NCBI GenBank assembly: GCA_046295655.1
Contig: JBKBMT010000078.1
Coordinates: 1-11,015 of the forward strand
Direction of reading: 5' to 3'
Origin: JBKBMT01 sp046295655
GTDB lineage: Bacteria; Pseudomonadota; Alphaproteobacteria; Rhodobacterales; Rhodobacteraceae
Length of the DNA: 11,015 bases
The notes beneath the pieces were generated by a model that was not told where the DNA came from, did not search any database, and saw only the letters and a list, made by a program, of their open reading frames with translations. The translations under genes were made by a program, and so were the position numbers. Below are positions 6,316 through 11,015 of this stretch, one piece after another (the first letter of the stretch is position 1; the number at the start of each line of letters is the position of its first letter).

Positions 6316-6321
6316 TATATT
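6316..6321 (+). promoter_or_regulatory. Candidate -10 box (TATATT) for msrA
   Basis: TATATT is an AT-only hexamer in GC-rich surroundings, 25 bases upstream of the msrA ATG, with a GAGGGAGG ribosome site in between. It matches the bacterial -10 consensus at five of six positions. No good -35 is visible at 17 bases, so an activator or an extended promoter would be needed. The resulting leader would be about 20 nt. Confidence 0.4.
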
Positions 6322-6346
6322 CCAGACCTATCGAGGGAGGAACGGC

Positions 6347-7006
6347 ATGAGCATTCTGGATTTCCTGTCGCGCAAGCCCGCAGGTCTGATCAGCGCCGAT
6401 CAGGCGCTGCCCGGACGCGCCGAGCCCATACCTACCGCCGAGACTCATTTCGTCTCCGGCCTGCCGCTTAATGCGCCGGTGCCCGGCGGGATGGAGCAGG
6501 CCATGTTCGGCATGGGGTGCTTCTGGGGTGTGGAGCGTCTGTTCTGGCAACAGCCGGGAGTGTGGCTCACCATGGCCGGCTACGCGGCCGGACATACGCC
6601 GAACCCGACCTACGGCGAGGTGTGCACCGGGATGACCGGCCACAACGAGGTGGTGCGGCTGATCTACGACCCGGCGCGGCTGAGTTACGACGAGCTGCTG
6701 CGGCTGTTCTGGGAAAGCCACGACCCGACCCAGGGCATGCGTCAGGGCAACGATGTCGGCACCCAGTACCGCAGCGGCATCTACACCTTCTCCGACGCCC
6801 AGGCAGCGGCGGCCGAGGCCAGCCGGGCCGTCTATCAGCACCGGTTGATGCGCGCAGGCCGCGGTGCGATCACCACCGAAATCCTGCCGGCCCCTCCATT
6901 CTATTTCGCCGAGGACTACCACCAGCAGTATCTGGCCAAGAACCCCGATGGCTATTGCGGGCTGCGCGGCACGGGCGTCAGCTGCCCCATCGGCACGACG
7001 GCCTGA
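6347..7006 (+). CDS. msrA: Peptide methionine-S-sulfoxide reductase MsrA
   Basis: This 219-aa protein repairs oxidised methionine (S-epimer of the sulfoxide) in proteins using thioredoxin. The catalytic Cys58 is in GCFWG. The YAAGHTPNPTYGEVCTG segment (about 79-95), GHNEVV, FWESHDPTQGMRQGNDVGTQYRSGIY and the AEDYHQQYL motif are all canonical MsrA. Resolving cysteines are Cys204 and Cys213 near the C-terminus (GYCG and VSCP), the three-cysteine E. coli-type arrangement. The first 45 residues are an extension before the core, as in E. coli-length MsrA. The ATG at 6347 follows GAGGGAGG. No signal peptide, so cytoplasmic. The next gene begins 7 bases after its stop, so the two are probably co-transcribed. 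It is divergent from the RTX gene. Confidence 0.97.
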   Translation: MSILDFLSRKPAGLISADQALPGRAEPIPTAETHFVSGLPLNAPVPGGMEQAMFGMGCFWGVERLFWQQPGVWLTMAGYAAGHTPNPTYGEVCTGMTGHNEVVRLIYDPARLSYDELLRLFWESHDPTQGMRQGNDVGTQYRSGIYTFSDAQAAAAEASRAVYQHRLMRAGRGAITTEILPAPPFYFAEDYHQQYLAKNPDGYCGLRGTGVSCPIGTTA

Positions 7007-7013
7007 GCGGGCC

Positions 7014-8150
7014 TTGGACCGGGCGGATCTGATCGTTGCGGGCTCGGGTCCGGCCGGGTCGGCCGCGGCGCTGGTCGCGGCGCGCGCGGGGCTTTCGGTG
7101 CTGATTGTGGACCGGTCGGTGTTTCCGCGCGACAAGCTGTGCGGGGGCGGCATATCGGGCCGGGCGATCCGGCATCTCGGACGTCTGCCGATGGCTCCGT
7201 TGCCCGAGACACTGTTCCGAACCTGCGACCGGGTGCTGTTCAGCGATGCGGGGCGGAGGCTGGGCGAGGTTGCCGATGCACCGCCCTTCCGCATGACGAT
7301 GCGACGGGACTTCGATGCCGCGCTCCACGCGGCGGCGCTGGGGGCCGGGGCACGGGCGATGACCGGCGTGGCAATCCGCGCTGCCGCCGAGGATGGTGCG
7401 CTGACGCTGGCCGACGGTCGGGCGCTTTCGGCCCCGCTGGTCATCGCGGCCGACGGTTGCAACAGTGCGGTCGCCCGGGCCCTCTTCGGCCGCGCCTTCG
7501 ATCCCGAACGGGTGGGCTTCGGGCTCGAGATCGAGGCACCGGACGGACCGCAGGTCATGGAGATCGACCTCTCCGCCGCCGCCTGGGGCTACGGCTGGAC
7601 TTTCCCCAAACGCGACGGCGTGACCCTGGGCGTCGGCGGCTTGGCCAGATGCAACGCCGACATGAAACGACGGCTCGCGGCGTTCCTTTCGGCTCGCGGG
7701 ATCGATCCCGACCGTCATCGCTGCAAGGGCGCCTTCCTGCCCTTCGGCGAAGTCCGGCGGGATCCGGGGCGGGGCCGGGTTCTTCTGGCAGGCGATGCGG
7801 CGGGCCTTGTCGATCCGGTCACGGGAGAGGGCATCGCCTGGGCGCTGGAAAGCGGTCGGCTGGCCGCCGAGGCCGCGATTTCCGCGCTGCGGGCAGGCCG
7901 GCCCGAGGTGGCGCTGCCCGACTACCGGCGTGCCCTCGCGCCGGTCCAGGCCGAGATCGAGCGGGCGCGGCGGCTGCGCAGCCTGGTCTACGCCGGGCCC
8001 CTGCGCGGGCGGTTCCTGTCCATGCTGGCGGCCCGCCCCCGGCTGCAACGCGCCTATCTGGCGCTGGTGGCGGGCGAACGCGACTACGCCGACATCGGCG
8101 CTGCCTCGATGTTGCGCATGGGGGCGCGGCTTGCCGGCCTTGCGCGCTGA
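7014..8150 (+). CDS. FAD-dependent oxidoreductase, geranylgeranyl reductase family
   Basis: From a TTG start at 7014 the protein has 378 residues and opens with the Rossmann dinucleotide motif DLIVAGSGPAGSAAA (5-19). It then has DRSVFPRDKLCGGGISGRA (33-51), characteristic of geranylgeranyl reductase-like flavoproteins, and a second FAD motif VLLAGDAAGLVDPVTGEGIAWALESG (256-281). The family reduces isoprenoid double bonds (chlorophyll or bacteriochlorophyll side chains, archaeal lipids, quinone or carotenoid precursors) or acts on other hydrophobic substrates; this paralog cannot be assigned to one. It lies outside any photosynthesis cluster here, so it is not clearly BchP. TTG is chosen because the FAD motif begins within 10 residues and the gap to msrA is 7 bases; an ATG at 6948 would overlap msrA by 59 bases and add an atypical Ala/Arg-rich leader. 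No membrane segment is present. Confidence 0.88.
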   Translation: MDRADLIVAGSGPAGSAAALVAARAGLSVLIVDRSVFPRDKLCGGGISGRAIRHLGRLPMAPLPETLFRTCDRVLFSDAGRRLGEVADAPPFRMTMRRDFDAALHAAALGAGARAMTGVAIRAAAEDGALTLADGRALSAPLVIAADGCNSAVARALFGRAFDPERVGFGLEIEAPDGPQVMEIDLSAAAWGYGWTFPKRDGVTLGVGGLARCNADMKRRLAAFLSARGIDPDRHRCKGAFLPFGEVRRDPGRGRVLLAGDAAGLVDPVTGEGIAWALESGRLAAEAAISALRAGRPEVALPDYRRALAPVQAEIERARRLRSLVYAGPLRGRFLSMLAARPRLQRAYLALVAGERDYADIGAASMLRMGARLAGLAR

Positions 8151-8156
8151 GGCCGC

Positions 8157-8185
8157 TTGACCATACCGGCGCGCGGGGCTACCGC
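8157..8185 (+). promoter_or_regulatory. Possible sigma-70 promoter for prmA
   Basis: TTGACC (8157-8162) is a five-of-six -35 match and is followed after exactly 17 bases by TACCGC (8180-8185), a poor -10. It lies in the 64-bp gap before prmA. The strong -35 and ideal spacing argue for it, the GC-rich -10 against. Transcription of prmA from the msrA promoter is the alternative. Confidence 0.3.
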
Positions 8186-8214
8186 GGCCTCGCCCCCGAT
8201 GAAAGGCCTGCGCC

Positions 8215-9078
8215 ATGCCCAGCTATTCCGCGCTGACGACGCTTCCGGGCGAAGCGGCCGCCACCGCCCTCTCCGAGGCGCTGGAACGGATGGACCCGGC
8301 ACCTTCGGGCGTCGGCACCTTCGAGATCGAGGACGGCTCGGGTCTGTGGGAAGTCGGCGCCTATTTCACCGAGCCGCCGGACGCGACGGTGCTGCTGCTG
8401 CTCGCCACCGCGTTCGGCGCCGGACCATTTGTCGTTTCCGAACTGCCCGACATCGACTGGGTTGCAAAGGTGCGCCGCGACCTGTCGCCGGTCCGGGCCG
8501 GCCGGTTCTATCTTTACGGCAGTCACGATGCAGCCTCGGTTCCCCCCGATGTGGTGCCCCTGCAGATCGAGGCGACGGTCGCCTTCGGCACCGGCCATCA
8601 CGGCACGACCGTGGGATGCCTGCGGGCGCTCGACCGGCTGGAGAGCGGAGGGGTGCGGCCTGCACGCATTGCCGACATCGGGACCGGAACCGGTGTGCTG
8701 GCGATGGCGGCCGCGCGCCTGTGGCCGGCCTCCGTGGTCGCCTCGGATATCGACGCGGTTGCGGTCGATGTTGCAGCGGCGAACCTTTCCATCAACGGCC
8801 TCGAGGGCCGCGTTGCCCTTGTCGAGGCCGCCGGTTTCGATCATCCGCGCCTGGCGGGACCCTTCGACCTGATCGTTGCGAACATCCTGAAGGGGCCGCT
8901 GATCGAGCTTGCCCCGGCGATGGCGGCGCACGCGGCTCCGGACGCGTGGTGCATCCTGTCCGGCCTGCTGTCGGTTCAGGCCGACGCGGTCGCCGATGCC
9001 TATGCTGCGTCGGGGTTCCGTCTGTCCGAGCGCGAGGACATCGGGGAATGGGCCACTCTGATTTTTCGGCGCATCTGA
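8215..9078 (+). CDS. prmA: Ribosomal protein L11 methyltransferase PrmA
   Basis: This 287-aa S-adenosylmethionine methyltransferase trimethylates lysines and the N-terminus of ribosomal protein L11. Residues 1-95 form the L11-recognition domain, residues 96-118 the linker, and the catalytic domain follows. AFGTGHHGTT (123-132), SAM motif I DIGTGTGVLAMAAARL (154-169), the acidic SDIDAVAV (177-184) and IVANILKGPLIELAP (220-234) are diagnostic of PrmA. Length and the divergent N-terminal domain fit alphaproteobacterial members. The ATG at 8215 follows GAAAGG. It lies 64 bp after the flavoprotein gene on the same strand; the last residues end in a normal beta strand (WATLIFRRI), so the protein is complete. 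prmA is usually dispensable, so its genomic neighbourhood is variable. Confidence 0.95.
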   Translation: MPSYSALTTLPGEAAATALSEALERMDPAPSGVGTFEIEDGSGLWEVGAYFTEPPDATVLLLLATAFGAGPFVVSELPDIDWVAKVRRDLSPVRAGRFYLYGSHDAASVPPDVVPLQIEATVAFGTGHHGTTVGCLRALDRLESGGVRPARIADIGTGTGVLAMAAARLWPASVVASDIDAVAVDVAAANLSINGLEGRVALVEAAGFDHPRLAGPFDLIVANILKGPLIELAPAMAAHAAPDAWCILSGLLSVQADAVADAYAASGFRLSEREDIGEWATLIFRRI

Positions 9079-9099
9079 AAACGCATTGATTTCGGGTGT

Positions 9100-9129
9100 T
9101 TAACGGAAGTCGCCCGGAATTGCCATAAT
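9100..9129 (+). promoter_or_regulatory. Candidate promoter for the small membrane protein gene
   Basis: TTAACG (9100-9105) and CATAAT (9124-9129) are separated by 18 bases and match the sigma-70 -35 and -10 hexamers at four and five positions. The region is the most AT-rich part of the 112-bp gap after prmA. Transcription would start about 55 bases upstream of the ATG at 9191. Confidence 0.4.
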
Positions 9130-9190
9130 TTTGCCGAACTGCAGCTGCACCTTCCGCGTCAGGTTGGGGGCCGCGAACTGGAGTATCGTC

Positions 9191-9532
9191 ATGGCCGACC
9201 CGCAGTTTCGGGAATTCCAGGGCAGGGTCCTGCGCATCGGCAGGGCGCATGCGCGTGGCCGCGGCTTCGAGGCGCCGGGGGTGATCGGTCGTTCGTCCTA
9301 TCCCCGCCGCCGGCTGCGCCGGATACCGTTCGTCGCGCCGCTGCTGGTTCTTCTCGTTTTCGTCGTCCTGCTGAAGGGCGCCATACACTACACGCTTGGC
9401 GCGGCGCTATACGAGAAGAAGATCGCGCTGCTGCAGGCGGGCGATCCGGTCGATCGGGTCGGCGCCTTCATCATGCAGGCCGATCCGGCCTCGCTCTGGG
9501 TGTCCGACAAGATCGCGCGCCTGCGGCGCTGA
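9191..9532 (+). CDS. Small single-pass membrane protein of unknown function
   Basis: A 113-aa protein starting at 9191, where GGAG lies 7 bases upstream; an in-frame ATG at 9131 would add a Cys-containing leader with no ribosome site and is rejected. A basic stretch (PRRRLRR, 38-44) precedes one hydrophobic segment (about 47-66, VAPLLVLLVFVVLLKG). By the positive-inside rule the first 45 residues are cytoplasmic and the C-terminal 45 residues periplasmic. The C-terminal part is short, amphipathic and charged (ALYEKKIALLQAGDPVDRVGAFIM...). Small proteins of this shape occur in Rhodobacterales, but I cannot give a family name or function. It is convergent with the DUF1127 gene across a bidirectional terminator. 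Confidence 0.85.
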   Translation: MADPQFREFQGRVLRIGRAHARGRGFEAPGVIGRSSYPRRRLRRIPFVAPLLVLLVFVVLLKGAIHYTLGAALYEKKIALLQAGDPVDRVGAFIMQADPASLWVSDKIARLRR

Positions 9533-9553
9533 CCGCCGGCCCTGAAACACGGC

Positions 9554-9584
9554 AAGGCCGCCGCCGGGTGCCGGCAGCGGCCTT
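9554..9584. terminator. Bidirectional hairpin terminator between convergent genes
   Basis: AAGGCCGC (9554-9561) pairs with GCGGCCTT (9577-9584), enclosing a mismatch and a second 5-bp stem GCCGG / CCGGC around a GTG loop: 13 pairs in all. It lies 22 bases past the membrane protein stop and 27 bases past the DUF1127 stop, on opposite strands. The A-A at one end and T-T at the other give a short U tail in each direction, so termination of both transcripts is the natural reading. Confidence 0.75.
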
Positions 9585-9611
9585 GGATTCGTTCCGTAGA
9601 GTGTCGGGCGG

Positions 9612-9824
9612 TCAGAGCCCGCGGGCAGAGATCGTATCGATGTCGGCGCGGGTCAGCCCGATGTCATCGAGCTCCCGGTCCGACAGCTTCGAAAGGGCGT
9701 TGCGGGTGACGCGGGCGTCGTTCCAGGCGACGACGGCCCCGACCAGCGACGCCACGAAATTCCTCAGCCCGCCCCCGACGAGGGTGCCCGCACGGTGATC
9801 GCGGGTGGTTTCGAAAGCGGCCAT
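9612..9824 (-). CDS. DUF1127 domain small protein
   Basis: This 70-aa protein ends in ALSKLSDRELDDIGLTRADIDTISARGL, the hallmark of DUF1127 (YjiS-like) proteins: a short Arg/Asp-rich helical motif found in many small alphaproteobacterial proteins. Small DUF1127 proteins in related bacteria have been linked to RNA binding, phosphate or stress responses, and small-RNA metabolism. Whether this one does the same is unknown. The first 40 residues include a weakly hydrophobic segment (LRNFVASLVGAVVAW) that could form an amphipathic helix. The ATG at 9824 follows GAAGGACTG on the minus strand. It is divergent from ruvC and shares the upstream dyad and repeats with it. Confidence 0.92.
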   Translation of the reverse strand: MAAFETTRDHRAGTLVGGGLRNFVASLVGAVVAWNDARVTRNALSKLSDRELDDIGLTRADIDTISARGL

Positions 9825-9850
9825 GGTTTCAGTCCTTCACAAACTGCTGC

Positions 9851-9879
9851 GACGGGCGGCACTGCCCGTCTGCACTGCC
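9851..9879. promoter_or_regulatory. Dyad and direct repeat in the DUF1127-ruvC divergent region
   Basis: GACGGGC (9851-9857) and GCCCGTC (9864-9870) form a perfect 7+7 dyad with a 6-base loop, 27 bases upstream of the DUF1127 start codon. Overlapping it, GCACTGCC occurs at 9859-9866 and again at 9872-9879 (13-base offset), with a further GCACTGC at 9937-9943. The dyad could be a leader hairpin of the DUF1127 transcript, and the repeats could be operator half-sites. The binding factor is unknown. Confidence 0.35.
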
Positions 9880-9997
9880 AGTTATTCTTGCTGCGGATGC
9901 GAAACAAGCTGTGGAAAAGTCAGATCCGCCTTGCAGGCACTGCATGACTCGGACGGGCGGCGATGCTGCAACTCGCGCACCGACGAGACTGGTGGAT

Positions 9998-10012
9998 GTT
10001 CGCCTTTCGTGC
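9998..10012 (+). promoter_or_regulatory. Near-match to the alphaproteobacterial LexA box upstream of ruvC
   Basis: GTTC-GCCTTTC-GTGC matches the GTTC-N7-GTTC consensus of alphaproteobacterial LexA at seven of the eight fixed bases, with the usual T-rich spacer. It ends 35 bases before the ruvC ATG and overlaps GCTAAT (10011-10016), a possible -10 hexamer, so a bound repressor would block RNA polymerase. SOS control of ruv genes is known in other bacteria. The mismatch lies at a conserved base, so binding may be weak. Confidence 0.4.
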
Positions 10013-10047
10013 TAATCACCGGAAAACAGGGTCGGGGCAGGGCGGCG

Positions 10048-10554
10048 ATGCGGGTGCTGGGGATCGATCCGGGGTTGCGCAACCTCGGCTGGGGCATCAT
10101 CGAGGTGATCGGCGGGCGGATCGGGCATGTGGCGAACGGCATCTGCCACAGCCGCGAAGGCGATCTCGCCGGCCGGCTTCTGGCCCTGCATGGTCAGCTG
10201 ACCGCCGTTGTTGACGAATATCGTCCCGACGTGGCGGCGGTCGAGCTGACCTTTGTCAACAAGGATGCGGTCGCCACACTGAAGCTCGGCCAGGCCCGGG
10301 GGGTGGCGCTCCTGGTCCCGGCGCAGGCGGGACTGGCGGTCGGGGAATACGCGCCGAACGCGGTCAAGAAGACCGTCGTCGGGGTCGGCCACGCGGCCAA
10401 GGTACAGATCGATCACATGGTCCGGCTTCACCTTCCCGGCGTCTCGATCGCCGGCCCGGATGCGGCCGATGCCCTGGCCGTCGCCATCTGCCATGCCCAT
10501 CACCTGCAATCCGCCGGGCGGCTGGAGGCGGCGTTGCGCCGGGCGGCGGGATGA
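10048..10554 (+). CDS. ruvC: Holliday junction resolvase RuvC
   Basis: A 168-aa crossover junction endonuclease that cleaves Holliday junctions together with RuvAB during recombinational repair. The four catalytic acids sit at the canonical positions Asp7 (GIDPGLRNLGWG), Glu66 (VELTFVN), Asp138 and Asp141 (GPDAADALAVAICH), the same numbering as the E. coli enzyme. KLGQARGVAL (79-88) and YAPNAVKKTVVGVGHAAK (101-118), the DNA-contact region, are also standard. The ATG at 10048 follows GGGGCAGGG. The frame stays open upstream to 9805, but that part is Cys/Ser-rich without RuvC similarity and is rejected. The stop overlaps the ruvA start (ATGA), so translation is coupled. A near LexA box lies upstream. 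Confidence 0.97.
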   Translation: MRVLGIDPGLRNLGWGIIEVIGGRIGHVANGICHSREGDLAGRLLALHGQLTAVVDEYRPDVAAVELTFVNKDAVATLKLGQARGVALLVPAQAGLAVGEYAPNAVKKTVVGVGHAAKVQIDHMVRLHLPGVSIAGPDAADALAVAICHAHHLQSAGRLEAALRRAAG

Positions 10555-11015
10555 TCGGACGTCTGGCGGGTGTGATCGACTGGAAAGGCGACGGGCAGGT
10601 TCTGCTCGATGTCCGCGGCGTCGGATATGTCGTCCATGTCTCGGACCGCACCCTGGTCGCGCTGCCCGATCGGGGCGAGGCGGCCGTCCTGCATACGGAT
10701 CTTCTGGTGCGCGAGGATCTGCTGCAGCTGTTCGGCTTTCTGACCCCCTACGAGCGGGAATGGCACCGGCTTCTGATGACCGTGCAGGGGGTCGGCGCCA
10801 AGGCGTCGGTGGCAATCCTCGGGGCGCTCGGGGCAGATGGTGTGGCGCGGGCCATCGCGCTCGGCGATGCGCGGGCGGTGCAGGCGGCGCCGGGCATCGG
10901 GCCGAAGATAGCGCAACGGGTCGTGCTGGAGCTCAAGGCGAAGGCCCCCGCGCTGATGGCCGCCGCCGGTCGCCTGTCGCCCGGGCGGGGATCCGTCGCG
11001 CAGGGCGATGATCCT
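10551..11015 (+). CDS. ruvA: Holliday junction branch migration protein RuvA (3' end missing)
   Basis: The ATG at 10551 overlaps the ruvC stop by four bases. The frame remains open to the window end, giving 155 residues of an expected roughly 200-230. RuvA binds the four-way junction as a tetramer and loads the RuvB motor. Domain I is the OB fold (MIGRLAGVIDWKGDGQVLLDVRGVGYVVHVS, then DLLQLFGF). Domain II has two helix-hairpin-helix motifs, VQGVGAKASVAIL (78-90) and APGIGPKIAQRVVLEL (113-128), the second nearly identical to the family consensus. The flexible linker before domain III begins at about 135 (AAAGRLSPGRGS). Domain III, which contacts RuvB, lies beyond the window, and ruvB probably follows. 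Confidence 0.96.
   Translation, partial: MIGRLAGVIDWKGDGQVLLDVRGVGYVVHVSDRTLVALPDRGEAAVLHTDLLVREDLLQLFGFLTPYEREWHRLLMTVQGVGAKASVAILGALGADGVARAIALGDARAVQAAPGIGPKIAQRVVLELKAKAPALMAAAGRLSPGRGSVAQGDDP

Noticed and set aside
4845..6350. 501-codon plus-strand open frame opposite the RTX gene, rich in V, A and D
   Set aside because: It is the antisense shadow of the 27-bp RTX repeats, whose periodic, stop-poor codons keep the opposite frame open. It has no ribosome site and no recognisable domain.
9911..9919. TGTGGAAAA, a one-mismatch DnaA box
   Set aside because: It is a single copy with no neighbouring boxes or AT-rich unwinding region, so there is no support for an origin.
9805..10047. In-frame N-terminal extension of RuvC from 9805
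   Set aside because: The extension is Cys/Ser-rich and unlike RuvC, and it covers the promoter region. The ATG at 10048 places all four catalytic acids at canonical positions.

Overview
The window is high-GC DNA with short intergenic gaps. Several gene families point to an alphaproteobacterium, most likely a Rhodobacterales (Paracoccaceae) member: a short PrmA, a small DUF1127 protein, a ruvC-ruvA pair with an ATGA overlap, a geranylgeranyl-reductase-like flavoprotein and a compact type I secretion (RTX) substrate. The family calls are from recognition of the translated sequences; no search was run. No tRNA, rRNA, CRISPR array, insertion sequence or phage gene is visible.

Layout. (1) Positions 1-246 hold the 3' end of a PLP-dependent threonine/serine dehydratase. 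(2) Positions 461-2884 hold a three-gene, same-strand cluster: a 139-aa protein of unknown family with a four-cysteine C-terminal helical hairpin, an 82-aa probable coiled-coil protein, and a 554-aa subtilisin-like (S8) protease with an I9-like pro-region and an inserted carboxypeptidase-regulatory-like beta domain. A strong hairpin (881-925) lies directly after the first stop codon. This cluster is the least familiar part of the window and the best candidate for an undescribed system. (3) Positions 2956-4848 hold two different alpha/beta hydrolases, a PcaD-like 3-oxoadipate enol-lactonase and a methylesterase/hydroxynitrile-lyase-type esterase. They are separated by a 375-bp gene-free stretch carrying a perfect 8+8 inverted repeat and a hairpin. 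(4) Positions 4887-6131, minus strand, encode a 414-aa RTX protein with 18 uninterrupted calcium-binding nonapeptides. (5) Positions 6347-8150 hold msrA and a closely coupled FAD-dependent geranylgeranyl-reductase-like oxidoreductase, followed by prmA (8215-9078). (6) Positions 9191-9824 hold a small single-pass membrane protein facing a DUF1127 protein on the other strand, with a bidirectional hairpin terminator between them. (7) Positions 10048-11015 hold ruvC and the start of ruvA, the Holliday-junction resolution operon, with a near-match to the alphaproteobacterial LexA box upstream.

How the genes relate. Most of the window is ordinary chromosomal housekeeping: methionine-sulfoxide repair, ribosomal protein methylation, recombination and amino-acid catabolism. 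The protease cluster appears self-contained. Its lack of a signal peptide, its autoinhibitory-type pro-region and its two small companions suggest a protease acting with dedicated partners or a dedicated substrate. That link is inferred from gene order and architecture and has not been demonstrated.
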